Assembly: GCA_015680685.1 (NCBI GenBank)
Contig: MNCI01021031.1
Coordinates: forward strand, 54,441 to 101,566
Source of the DNA: Gnetum montanum
Lineage: Eukaryota; Streptophyta; Gnetopsida; Gnetales; Gnetaceae
Direction of reading: 5' to 3'
DNA: 47,126 nucleotides
Made by a program: the position numbers and the translations under genes. Shown here piece after piece: positions 1 to 11,624 of this stretch (positions are counted from its first letter, which is position 1; each line of letters starts with the position of its first letter). The notes under the pieces are model-generated. The model was not told where the DNA came from, did not search any database, and saw only the letters and a program-made list of their open reading frames with translations.

Positions 1-655
1 TCTTTCTATAAGCTCAAGTGTTTTATCTCTCCCCATATGTCTTGCCATACCTCCATAATGTTTTTCTAAGATAATCTTGGACTTGAAATAAGATTTGGAA
101 ATATACACTTTCCTATTCTTAAAGAAAATACCATTTTGGATGTGGTAATCCCTCCATTAGTTAGCTCTCCTAATTAAAGGCTTTCTCAAATCTTTCCAAA
201 CCTATCCTAAATTACAATCATCAATGTACAAGAAAAATCATACATACCTTGTACTTGTGCTGTACTAAAATTCATAACATGCATTTTTTGAGAATATATC
301 AACCACTACATTGCTCTTTTGATGTAGATCTACCTCAATAGATCCAAAAAGGACTCATTCCATAACTTTTCCAAGTAAATTAAGTGTAGAAAACAAGAAC
401 AAAAGGAAATGAAGAAAATTCTCTCGTTTATTAAGTAACTCACACATCACCAAGCATCTTGAAAGCCATACATATCTTGAGCTAGAGCTTAAGATAAGAC
501 ACTTATAAGAGATTCTTTCTATCTTTCTTAAGTGTTCTCCCTTGCCTCTCACTTAATTTCCCTTACATATGCTTTCAAGAGACCTTTCAAATCTCTTACT
601 CAACTACCTCTTAACTTTCTTGATCCACACTTAGGTCTTTGAAACTTATTCATAT
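1..655. other. AT-rich non-coding stretch
   Basis: I see no gene here. The short open frames lack any domain and have no support from a second copy in the window. The sequence runs without a visible boundary into the tandem duplication that follows, so it is probably part of the same old repeat. Confidence 0.5.
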
Positions 656-2032
656 CTTTTGGTATGACCTTTGATCTTCCTAGCATTCAAAATACAAATT
701 TGATGTCCATTGGTTCATTGAAGAAGATGTTCTAGATGAAGAGAAGATATCTTTCCTGAGTTGGGACTATTTTGAGATGTCTTGGTCGAGAGCCTATCAA
801 ATAAAAAATATGTTGAATACATCTTTTCAACTTGGAATAAATCTTTCTAGGTCTATCCACAAATAATTTGTCATCTAAGCTGAAGTCTTGAATGCCTCCA
901 ACATGCTTCCAAAAGTCTTGAAACATCCAAAATGCATCTCAATAGGTAATACATACAAGAAGACACACAAAACAATGCATTGAGGCTTACATGAAGGGTT
1001 AAGTTATGTTCTAATCATTTCTTCCACCCTTAAAATATCATGCTTAATGACATTTCATAAGCTAAAAGGCACCATGCTCCTATGACTTAAGGTCATTTTA
1101 CTTAATGTAGAAATCATGACTTAATGCATCAAAAACATGAGAATGAGTAGTAGCACTCATAGTTATAAGATCAAGGTTTTGGTTTTTAGATTCTCTTCCT
1201 CATGGAGGCTTGTCGTCATGCCCCACTATGCTTCCTTCATTTGAGCATCTTCTTGGAATGCCTTCATTGCATCCCGATGATGACTCAAACCTACACAAAA
1301 GTGGCATAAAACTTATTTAGAGCTTTTGGTGTGACCTTTCATCTTCCTAGCATTCAAAATACAAATTTGATGTTCATTGGTTCATTGAAGAAGATGTCCT
1401 AGATGAAGAGAATACATCTTTTCCAAGATGGGACTACTATAGAGAGATGTCTTGGTCAAGAGCCTGTCAAATAAAAAATACATCTTTTCAACTTGGTAGA
1501 CATATTTCATTTGGAAAAGATGTCTTTGAAGCCTAGAAGATGTCTTTCCAAGTCCATCCAGAAATAATCTGTCATCCAATTTGTAGTCCTAAATGCTTCC
1601 AATAGGCTCCTAAAAGACCTAAAACGTCTTGAATCTATCTTGAACTCCTAAAGACATAAAGGTAATACATACAAGAAGACACAGATAAAACAATGCATTG
1701 AGGATTACATGAAGGGTTGGGTGATGTTCTAATCATCTCTTTCACCCTTAAAAATATCATGCTTAATGACATTTCATAAGCTAAAAGGCACCATGCTCCC
1801 ATGACTCAAGGCCATTATACTTAGCACAAAAATCATGAGTCAATCAATCAAAAACATGAAAATGAGTACCACCACTCATAGTCACAATGCTTGAGGTTTT
1901 GCTTTTGAGCTTCTCTTACTTATGGAGGCTTGTCTTCATGTCCCACCATTCTTTTTTCATTTGAGCATTTCTTGGAATGCTTCCATTGCATCTATATGAT
2001 GACCTAAACTTGCACAAAAGTGGCACAAAAAT
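656..2032. repeat. Tandem duplication, ~667-bp unit, two copies
   Basis: Two direct, adjacent copies are readable: 656-1322 and 1323 to about 2032. Both start with the same stretch (CTTTTGGTRTGACCTTT, then the CATTCAAAATACAAATTTGA region). Both end near ACAAAAGTGGCAYAAAA. Copy 2 carries roughly 40 extra bases around 1500-1550. No coding content is apparent. The AGATGTCT motif, typical of the C1/C2 LTRs further right, recurs here, so this may be a duplicated piece of a related LTR; that link is inference. Confidence 0.8.
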
Positions 2033-3339
2033 TTGCAAAAAAATAAAATAAAAAAAAAATAAAAAAAAGATTTGTTAGCATCAACCCATGGAGGAGGCCT
2101 CATTACCCAATGTCTAAATACCAATGGCATTTCTTCACTTGTTGCTAATTAACCTTTCTTATTCTTCCAACATCTCCTTGCCAATAAAAATTTCAACCTA
2201 GTACTAATATAAGTGTTGAAAAGCATCAACCAACATACCAGTGCCATTAAAAACCAAGATTGGACAAAAGGAAAAATAACCTTCATCTCATTCATATGAG
2301 GCGCAACATAATCCTGCATAGCATATATCTTCAATGCATTCTCTTTAGCATCAAATAAAATTTATCACAAGTAACATTTGCCCTTACAATTTCCTTACAA
2401 AAGAATGTTTTAGTTTTCAGGTTTTTGGTAGCCCAATATATTAGATGATGTGGACAGCCTAACTAAGAAAAACTAAATTTTTTCTAATTTTGTAGTTGTG
2501 ATAAATTTGCAATTTAGATGGGTTTTGGGCTAATCTTAGGCTTGTTGGAAAGCTCGTTCTACAATCTAGAGCTTTGTAAAATTTTAGATCAATTGGAATT
2601 TATTTGATAATTTAAATTTGTATCAAAATAGGGGCCTTGAATAAAACTATGTAGCATCCAAAATAGAAATTAGTGATTTGCACAATAAATATCTCTATAA
2701 TCTAATAAAGTTATGCAGTGAGTGAACATTTGATACAAAGCTCTTTTAACAATCTACTTGCCTGAAAATTTTAAAATGGATTTGATTTGATGTGATAATT
2801 GAAATCTATTACACAAGAGTGGCCCCAAATCTGATTGTTTAACTTGGATTAATGAATTGGTGAATATGATGAATTGATGGTGAAAGTTAATGGAGTGGAA
2901 AATTTTGTAACATAAAGTATATTATCATTGTACCATCAAATTGTCTCAATGGCATCAATTTCCTCAATTACAAACATGATTTGTCCACATACTTATAGCT
3001 AAATGATAGGGGCGTAATAAAATATGATGGAATAAGTCTATTTTATGAAAAATTGGGTTGGAAATTCAAGAGATAGGAGAGATTAGAATCATTATTTAAT
3101 TCAAGAGATAGGCCTATTAATATTTAAATAAAATAAAAATCAATTTATCTTTTTTGTTAATGTGATAAAAAAGTGCAAATTTAACTTTTTTTCTCTCTTG
3201 TTTATCTTGTTACTATCGACACTAAGAAAAATATTCTAACTCTCAAATGACAAAACTACAAAAGCTCTACTACAACTATGAACACATGGGCCATGACATA
3301 CTATCTCTAACAACAACTACGAAGCATCAATGAAGAATT
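2033..3339. other. Non-coding AT-rich stretch with an A-rich tract
   Basis: An A-rich tract with interspersed T lies at about 2036-2070. The rest is AT-rich and stop-riddled in all frames. The passage around 2530-2600 resembles plant LTR sequence in composition, but I cannot assign it to a family. No RNA gene is seen. Confidence 0.4.
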
Positions 3340-4185
3340 TAAGGTACCAACCTCACTCTTAATAATAGTGTCCACTAACCTAAACTTATGATTATTTTTC
3401 TTCAACGTCCAACTATTATTCTCCATAAAAAATAGCCTTATTATCATAATTCATTGGCCTACCAAATATGATATCTAAACAATAAATAGATAATACATCA
3501 CAAAGAGTCTAATTATAAAAATATCTAATAGAATAATTAATAAGACANAAATAGATAATACATCACAAAGAGTCTAATTATAAAAATATCTAATAGAATA
3601 ATTAATAAGACAATGTTCTTTAACTTGCTCATAATAATTCTTCATTAACCAATGTACTTTATATGGATTAGGGTAAGGAATTATAGCTAAATGCAATGAC
3701 TTCATAGCCTTGGTAGAAATCACGTTCTCTTATGTATCACCATCAATGAGCACACTCAAGGAATGACCTTTAACATTACAATGAGTTATAAAAAAACACT
3801 TCCTCATAAAATCCTCATTAGCACTAACATGTCCAATAGAAGTACAACTATTTAACTTACTTTGATTAGCAATGTAAAAACGTTTAGTTTCACGTACCTG
3901 TTTTGAGGATTTAGGCTCATCTTCATACATGGTTTTAATCTTGTTATCCTTAGACACATACTTCTTTGGCTTAGTGAACTCCATTGGCTATGACCTTGTT
4001 GACCACAATTATAGCATATTTCTTTACCTTTTCGATATCTTTCCATTTTCTTCCCCTCATTGGAGAAGTAGACTTCATTTATTTTTTCTTTTAATCATAT
4101 TCATCTTCCTCCTTAGATGATTTCTTTGAATTTTGAGCTATGTCTTTCTCATCATTTTTCTTGTAATCTTTATCCAAGATAAGTT
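3340..4185 (-). pseudogene. Ty3/gypsy gag zinc-knuckle and protease fragment
   Basis: Read on the minus strand, this begins with a nucleocapsid-type zinc knuckle (CYNCGQQGH, near 4010-3985), normally part of the RNA-binding end of Gag. A charged Lys/Glu-rich linker follows. Then comes a retropepsin-like entry, THCNVKGHSLSVLIDG near 3785-3735, where a chromovirus-type protease has its D-(S/G)-G active site. Further on, a broken frame still reads CDVLSI and a GRP-like motif near 3440, as in the C-terminal half of that protease. The pieces lie in at least three frames with stops, so it is dead. No RT, integrase or LTR is attached. The right edge abuts C1 without a visible target-site duplication. 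Assignment to Ty3/gypsy is fairly firm; the lineage (chromovirus-like) is tentative. Confidence 0.65.
3484..3612. repeat. Exact 64-bp direct duplication around a single N (likely assembly join)
   Basis: Positions 3484-3547 and 3549-3612 are identical over 64 bases and are separated only by the ambiguous base at 3548. An exact duplicate meeting at one N, inside otherwise decayed sequence, is what an uncollapsed contig overlap or a bad gap fill produces. It lies inside the minus-strand protease fragment and artificially breaks that frame further. Confidence 0.85.
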
Positions 4186-5640
4186 CATGTTTGATTCAAA
4201 AGTAAAAAACTATTTATATTGTGCTTTGAAATAATATGAATTTAATAGATTAGCTGGTTGTAAAATAGCCAAAAACATTGGGCTAACTTTAGAGGCTACT
4301 TATGAGGGAACTTCAATAGTTAAGCAATTTGAACTCTTAGTTTTGCAAAGTGAGTACAATAAGATCAAAATGAGAGAAGGTGAGAAAAGAAAAGATTATT
4401 TTTCTAGAGAAAATGATCTTGTTGTGGCTATTAAAGGTAATAGTAAAGATTTACCTGAAAACAATGTCATATCCTCCAATTGAAATTTCGACTGAAGGTC
4501 ACAACCATGGAGGAGACTAGAGAATTTTTTATTTTGAAATGCGAAGAACTTCAAAGTGCCCTTATTGCTTATGAAATGAGCCTCATAATTGAAGGGGCTA
4601 TTTAAGAAAAACCCATAGCTATAAAATTAGCTTCCAAAGAAAAGGAACCTGCTGAACAAGATACATGTAATGAAGAGGAGATAGCTCTTCTCTTAAGAAG
4701 AATGCAAAGACTTATGGCAAGACGAAGTAACAATTTCAATCAACAAGGACCTAATCAATTTAGAGGTAAGGAAAAAGTTAAAGAAAGAAATATAACTTTT
4801 TCACATTCTAACTTTGATTCTGCTTTAATAGAATGTTAGATATGTGGTGGAAGAGGCCATGTGTCCTTCAAATGTCCTAGTAATGGCAGGTTATAGCAAA
4901 GGGACAGAAATGATGAGGAGATTAAGAAGACAAACTTCTATACAAGTTAGGATGATGAAAAGTAAAATGAGGAAGAGGTGGATGATGATGCATAAAATTC
5001 ATAGCTCCTCTCTATGGACCTTACAAATGATGATGCTAGCATTCTAGATGACGAATTTAATACTAAAGAAAAAAGGTATGAACTTTTGTGCAATGAACAT
5101 TTATCATTGCAAAATCTTTGTACTAAGTTAAGAAAATAAGTGAAAATTAAGAATGAAGAAATTTCCTCCTTAAATTCAAAGATTTAAGATCTCACTAAAG
5201 AAACCTCAAATCTTAGAGCTAAGAATAAAGAGCTAATCAAGTCTTGTGAGTAGATGAAGGAAGAGCTTGTAGATGTAAATCTTGTGAATCAAAGGCTGGT
5301 TAATGGGAAAGAGTCCCTTTGGATGTTATTAGGACAAGGAAGATGTCCACATGATAAGAGTGGGCTAGGATGTTGTACACAAGATGAATGATCTAAGCTA
5401 ATTCCATCTCAACCTAAGGCTACTTCAAAGAGTGAAGAATCAACAAGCACTACATCTCAAACAAGAGTAGCTCCAAGGTATGATTACTTTAACTACTATA
5501 GGAAGGTGAGATGTTATTATTGTCACAAATTTGGACATAAGCAATGGGAGTGCAATTTAAGGTTTTATCATATGAATATCTAGTCACACCATAAGACTCC
5601 TTGATCTTACTAAATGCACTAAGAAAGGAGACTATGTAGG
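4186..5640 (+). pseudogene. C1 gag (Sirevirus-like copia Gag), decayed
   Basis: The frame first shows the UBN2-type copia Gag core: a CKIAKNI segment, then EATYEGTSIVKQFELL and KMREGEKRKDYFSRE at about 4255-4415. A CCHC-type zinc knuckle (C-x2-C-GGRGH-x4-C) follows at about 4834-4875, with its second codon now a stop. Next is a heptad-rich coiled-coil stretch (about 5070-5320), a short DKSGLG-like motif, and a second zinc finger (CYYCHKFGHKQWEC, 5512-5553). This order of knuckle, coiled coil, KTGLG-like motif and second finger is characteristic of Sirevirus-type copia Gag proteins, which package element RNA. Several in-frame stops and at least one frameshift (near 4480) inactivate it. C2 carries the same layout at 43880-44830. 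Confidence 0.75.
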
Positions 5641-7534
5641 ATCATAGGAAGAATTGGACTACTCAAAAGGACATGGGAGTTCGAAAAGAATGGAGAATTA
5701 AAAGGAATGAACATGAGAATGAGAGGACTCTCTCAAAAAATTTTGTAAAATGGAGCCAAGCCTTGGCAATCAACAAAGTTTGTGTGAAAAGAGAAACCTC
5801 AAAAGAGGGATCTCATTCTCAAGCTTACTAGGCACCTTCATTTTCTTTAGTAAGAAAAGTAAGTAATGGTAAGTGTAGTTATTAAACTAGATTACCTTAC
5901 TTTATAGTCAAATGGGAGTTTGTGATACTTTTAAACATTTTTATTGAAAATTCATCTTATAGGTTCATTACTAGAATGTATTGGTTTCAAGGTATTTAAA
6001 ATCCTTTGATGTAGTTCATGGACCAAAAATCCTTTTGTCATCCAATTTCTTTTGATGTAGGATAATTAAAGCATTTAAAATTGGTACCTTTAATGTAATT
6101 CATGTATCTTCTAAGAAAAGATACTTTACAAAAGGAATTCCTTAAGCACATGAATGATTTGCTATCTTTATGAGAGGCCTTTCTCTTAACCTTGATTTTG
6201 GTATGATACTATAGATTTATGGAGACAACCTCATCCCTTTTGTAATTCTCAATATATGTGTGATGTTTATGTCTATTTTGTTATGATGATTTTTTATGAT
6301 TTCAATTATTTTGCCATGTTTGGGAGTATTTTAGACTTGTTTTTACATAACTAATAGGAGACCTTAGTATCCACTCCATTTCTTAGTTTTTCTATGTAGC
6401 ATGATGATCTTAAAAGGCTTAAGAGGAGTATACTGATCTCTCTACAATATATGCATTATGACCAAAGAAACTAGAAAGAATTACAATAGATGTTTCAAAA
6501 GATGGATCATATATGCAGGGGAAGCATTAGTGTAGGGGGAGTCTTGAGTGATTCTCTCAAAGATATGATATCATATTTGCAAACTTTCAATATCTAGCAC
6601 CTATATTAGAAAATAGCAAGGAAAAGCATATTAAGTACCTAAGGCCCCTATTGCAAGTATGAGTTGAGAAGTACTCACAATGGTAGATTGGAACTAGAAA
6701 AAGTGTTTATGATCTCTTTTGGTAAGAAATGAAGTGTATATATATATATATATGTGATGTTTTTGCTCTCAAAATGATTATCATATATTAGTTTATGATT
6801 TTTTTGGGTAAAAAGATTGGTTGTGTTTGATCTTTTGATATATTTTGCATGATACTATGTGTTTCTTTGTCTTAATAATTGAATATGCATGTTTTTCCTC
6901 ACCTGCCATGAAATTGTGATTCCTTATCTTTTTGTTGATGTTTCAAAAGTAGGATAATATTGGATGATTATAGAATCATGAGATATTAGTTATTTGGTAC
7001 TAATGACTTATTTGTCTAGAGACATGTTACTTGCTCTTCAAGGGTCAAACTTTGGACTTTAGCCTTCGGTATTAAATACTCTTAACTTGGTTTTGTTGTA
7101 TTTGAATCGGTTGTGATTCATTAATTTTAAAGTTTTGGATAGATAGGAGAACCTCTTGATGGAAATTGGTTTGAGATCATTAGCCCTATGAAATTAATGC
7201 TAAGAGATGTGTATTTCTTAAGTGAATTGTATCTCTATGGGATTGTCACACAATGTTTATCTCATGGAATAATTTTGTAGCTATTTGGATAGATCCTTTT
7301 CATGATCCCTTCCTTTTGGCTTCTATCCACAAAGGGGTAGTGTTTTTATGACATTTCTATTATAAAGATAGGGCTTTCTCTTTATAATCTCATTTTTAGA
7401 TTTCATATCCTCTCTACAATATACATTGAACCTTAGAGCCATTATCTTAGTGATCACCATGACTGTCATTAGGATTTATCTGTCTTGATTATTTCATTTT
7501 TGTATCCTTTTTGTTCATGTCCAAAAGGGAGAGA
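5641..7534 (+). other. C1 internal spacer without recognisable pol
   Basis: No integrase, RT or RNase H motif is readable in any plus frame. Most of the stretch is collinear with 44830-46713 in C2, showing that it belongs to the family. It contains a TA microsatellite at about 6736-6753, a GTGTAGGGGGAGTC-like stretch at about 6532 shared with C2 (46132), and a polypurine-like tract at 6942-6957. The true PPT is CAAAAGGGAGAGA at 7522-7534, directly before the LTR. Confidence 0.6.
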
Positions 7535-8724
7535 TGGTTGACCTTTTGGTATGTCAAAACCTTAAGGAAAATGGAGAATAAAGGATGTTTGTGTGGTTGT
7601 TATGTTTACAAGACAAGAACATGGACAAGGACTTCATAAGAAAATTGGAAGTAAGGACAAGAACAAAGACTAAATCTAAATGTGCATATTTTTGTTGATT
7701 TTGTTGAAGATGATTATTGGATGTTTTGACATGTTTTAGAGTGTTTTTGGCTCATTTTGATGAGTTTAGTAGGTTATAGGATTTATGGGGACTTTTTTGG
7801 AGGCATTTGAAGGCTTCCACCATCAACATGAGTAGTTTTATTTTTGGGTCCTACAAAAGAGACATCTCCCCAGAGATGTCTCCTTAGAGATATCTTCCTA
7901 GAGACATCTCCCCTAAAGAGTAAACATTTCAAAAAAATAGGAGGTGTCTCCTTTTGAAAGAAGATGTCTCATTTTTAGAAGATTTGTCCTTCTAGAATTG
8001 AAGTTAGTTTCAAAGAGATGTCCCAAACTTGAAGGAGACATCTACATTAGCCATTAGAGAGCCATTGCATGAATTCTGAGGTATTTTCAAAAACTTGAAG
8101 GCTATAAGAAGACTTTATTCTCTTGGGCATTATGAAGGCATTGTGCTTGAATTCTTACTATTAGATCAATCATTATATATTGTACTTGTGTACTTCATTA
8201 TAACATAATTTGTATTATAGTATTGACTAATTGTAAAGTTGTGCTTCAAAGTACAAGAACATGTAAATTAGTTACATTCTTTCCTTGTAATTTTGTTTCT
8301 CTCTTGTTTTCCCATTGGGGTTGATGTTCTTCTTGTAAGAAGGCATCATTATTGAGCTTGTTGGGATCCTATGGGATTGAATATTTGTATGATGCCAAAA
8401 CACTCCAAAGTAGAGCTCAAGTTGTAAAGGTTGTGGGATCCTTGAAACCACATTCTAAGCTTGACAAGACCTTGTAGGGTTGATTGGTGTCACAATGATG
8501 AAACACTCTAGAGTAGAATTTAGAGCTTGTATAGGGTGTGATACCCTTCAAACCACATTTTGAGAGAAACAAAGTTCAAAGGTATATAAGCAATCTACCC
8601 TTTGAGTGTGGAGTACCCAAGTTGGGGAACCACATAAATTTCAAATGTGTTTTTGGGGATTTGTAATTTTTTTTGGGGAACTTATTCATCCCCCTCCCCC
8701 TGTTTCTAAGTTCTTTGATCCTCA
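7535..8724 (+). repeat. C1 3' LTR (1190 bp)
   Basis: The start is set by the purine tract ending at 7534 and by homology of TGGTTGACC to the first bases of the C2 5' LTR at 42474. The end is CTCA at 8724, matching the C2 LTR end at 43689, which is followed by a primer site. Near the start of the repeat region is a cluster of AGACATCT/AGATGTCT dyads (7859-8045), including a perfect 10-bp inverted repeat, 7859-7868 with 7873-7882. Downstream are two ~104-bp subrepeats. The 5' partner LTR is absent from the window. Confidence 0.75.
8355..8562 (+). repeat. LTR subrepeat, two ~104-bp units
   Basis: Unit 1 (8355-8457) and unit 2 (8458-8562) each run from AGCTTG, through a GGGTTGA or GGATTGA segment and AAACACTC, to CAAACCACATT or AAACCACATT. 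The same unit occurs three times in the C2 LTR (43221-43533). Confidence 0.7.
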
Positions 8725-11624
8725 AATTAGCCTAAAAATGTAATTAAAGAAAGTTTGAAAGTTTAAAAGAGGAACTAAAAGAAGAGGAGGAGCCAAAACA
8801 AGATGCCAATTTTAAAAAGCCTAGAGAAAACTAGGATGGAGACAAAGAGGCACAAGCTATGATACCCTTTCAAGCTACTATAAAAACGGAGTATGATGGA
8901 GACTTTGAGCATAAAGTTTTGATGAAAGTAATGATTGCTGTACAATGTCATCAAGTTCACTAGCTTAGCTTCAATGTGCTTTGTTTTTAAAGTTTTAGGA
9001 CTAGGGTTTTTTCATCCCTACTTGCCTTAAGCTACAAGGGTTTTTTTGCAAACAAAAATATTTTGATTTATATTCATGTCTTTGTGAATGTACATAAACA
9101 TTGCATTAAGGAGTTTGTTGTTTGGGGAAAAATTACTGGTACAATGATTAACCATAGGCATGGAACATAAAGATTATAGTTATAGGCTATATTCTTCCAA
9201 TGACACCATTAAAGAAAAGCAAGTTCTAACATAAAAATGGAAAAGATAGTTGGAGAGCTTGTTTAATGGAAGATTAAGTCAAACTCAAACCCTCTTTCTA
9301 AATCATAATCCATGGTATCATCTCTAAGCAAGGGATAAGTATTGTTTCTAGGATATTATCTCACAATTAGAATGAGCTAGGTTTGAGTTATCAAGTAATT
9401 GTTAAAATAAGCTTCGATTTAAAAATTTCTTGAAAAAGGCCCTAAGAAATTGTGGATTTTATAGAACAAGAGTCTCAAAGCTAAGTCTACCTTCCCAAGG
9501 ATTTTTAATATGTTATTAATGAAATTGGAAAGCTAGGGCTTTTAGGTCAAGTGGGGCATCACATAAATTAATTCAATTAAGCATCAGGAACATAGTGTAT
9601 AGATTAGTTAAATATCAAATTCATATTTTCCTAAGCTATAATGGAATTGCAGGACTTAAGAATTAGTTTCATGGTGATAGGCATTGGAGAAAATAGATAA
9701 GTGATAATAGAAACCCTCATCCTAAAGAGAAAGAGCTTAGTTATAAAAGGGATTTTTACCAAATCAGCTAGTAGAGCAAGAAACTTTGGTTTTCCCACAA
9801 AAAAGAATAAGAGGTTTAAATTCAATTCTATAAATGTAAAGATGGGTCATAGAATAAAAAGAGACTCTAAAAAGAAAAGCTTTGATTAGTTCTACCACAT
9901 GAGCACATTAATAGATTTGTAGGGTTAAGTTTATGATCCATAAGATGACATAGAGCAAGTTTTGCCAAGTAAGGTTTAAGACATTATAATTAGCTTTATG
10001 AAGTGATTTAATGGCCATGTCAATGGTCATATGAAGGAGGCTCATAGAGTTAAATAACGGCTCTATGAGTTATCTCGTCCATGTAAGCATTACTTTATGG
10101 GAGCTTGATAAGTGAAGAAGAAATTCTATGAATCATGTCAATCGTCTAGGTCTACCTTACCACATCAATACTTGTAAGGTCAATAAGCTCATAGCAATTG
10201 TAAAAAAGGTTCTGGATAAAAGTTTTTAAAATGACCTAGCCATGTTAGCACAAGGAAGGTACTTGTATAATCAAAGATTAGACCTACAAAGTGGTTCTAT
10301 CAAGTCAACTTCATCAATATGAGTAAGGCTCATTAAGCTTAAAAGTTTCATAGAAATTCTCTTCACCACATCAATATGTGAAGAGAGGTTCATAGAGCTT
10401 TAAAATGGTTTTCCTAAATAGCTCTAACATGTCAACTCTTTGGTTAGCACTTATTCATAGAATCAAAATATGGATCTATAAAGAAAAGCTAAATTAGTTC
10501 TATGAGCCACATTAGCTGTGTGAACTAGTCTCTCCATGTCGACTTTAGTAGAGGTTCATAGAATTGAAGGATATCTCTATAAAGAATGCTTTGTTAGATT
10601 CTACCACATTAGAAAAAATTCATAGAATCAAAAATTTTCTTTACAAGGAGGTTCTATGGCTGAAACACCTCAAAGAAAATCCTTATTATGCATAAGAAGC
10701 TTGGTAGCCAAGAATTTAGTTGTAATTTTGGTGTGGACTCAAGAGTAGAAACAATTGCCTTATTTTCCCATTAAAAATCCTACATTCTGGCCTTGTTCTA
10801 ACAATGTTTTGGACAATTTTTGATGTGTAATATGAAATTTATAATCCACATGCTGTGAATTTTATTTATGCCAACCTATGAAAACCAAAATGTTAAATAC
10901 ATTGCTAGATTTAACAACAGAACCAAAAATATTAGTGGCTTTCACATTGGAATTTCAGCCATGAAAATAGTCTAAATAAACCACAAAATTTGGTAGGAAA
11001 AGCTTCACATGTTGATGGCTCATATGCTATAGTTTTGGATGGTGAAAGTGCCAAATACATTGTGATTTCAAGCCCAAAAGGTAAAAAACGTTGGTAGACC
11101 ATTTGTTGCATATTTTGGTCATCAAAAGCATAAAAAAGTTGAAATAAATGTCAGAAATTTGCTAGAATCGAACTAGAAAAGAATTAGCAAATTCATGGCC
11201 TATTTGAACCAAAATTTGCGTCATTTTGAGAACTTTTGAATCATTGAAACTCTCCAAAAAAATTTAAGATTTTTGGAGTATAAAGATCAAAAAGTCTAGA
11301 GCCATTTTCCAACATAGATCATGAGAATAGTAGACCCTATAACAACATTCACTACAATGTATATTAATTAGGAGATTGGTGTAGACCTAGTGTGGAATAC
11401 ACCCTACCTCCTGCACCAAACATGGAAGATATTTCCTATTATTGGATTGTAAAAGCCCTAATCTATACAACTCAAAACCTATTTTCAACTATTGTTTACA
11501 ACATTTATTAGAAAGTTTGTAGTTTTCTTTATTTTGGAAATATTGTTTTGTTCTTTCTCTATCCTAGTATCAATGTTGGATTTGGTTTTGCATTTACATA
11601 TTTATGCTCATTTTCTTTTATTTC
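8725..11624. other. Repeat-derived flank, no gene; probable upstream part of T1
   Basis: No protein domain is recognisable. A degenerate tandem array lies at 9840-10660. The last 100 or so bases before 11625 resemble the sequence just upstream of 27428 in T2, including the shared ATTTC at the insertion point (11620-11624 and 27424-27428). This suggests G1 jumped into the 5' region of T1, with this stretch as the left half of T1. That assignment is inference and rests on weak similarity. Confidence 0.4.
9840..10660. repeat. Degenerate tandem array, ~90-100-bp unit
   Basis: A recurring pattern is visible: (G)TTCATAGAAT or GCTCATAGAG, then an A-rich stretch, CTCTATAAAGAA, TTAGTTCTA and CCACATTAG. 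Recognisable starts are near 9848, 10038, 10388, 10453, 10550 and 10618. Units are diverged and unevenly spaced. Confidence 0.55.

Larger units (their letters stand above)
4186..8724 (+). mobile_element. C1: gag-only Ty1/copia-type LTR element, 5' end missing
   Basis: C1 holds a decayed copia-type gag (4186-5640), about 1.9 kb without recognisable pol, a polypurine tract just before 7535, and a 3' LTR at 7535-8724. A second family member, C2, lies at 42474-46713, and the two can be followed side by side across gag, the downstream spacer and the LTR. C1 lacks its 5' LTR, which would be left of 4186 where a fragment of another element sits instead. Neither copy shows protease, integrase, RT or RNase H, so the family looks non-autonomous, like the class called TR-GAG. 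Loss of pol before duplication of this lineage is my inference from two damaged copies. Confidence 0.75.

Noticed and set aside
6942-6957. Alternative start of the C1 3' LTR at the purine tract
   Set aside because: The C2 5' LTR begins with sequence homologous to 7535, directly after T2 sequence, which fixes the LTR start at 7535.
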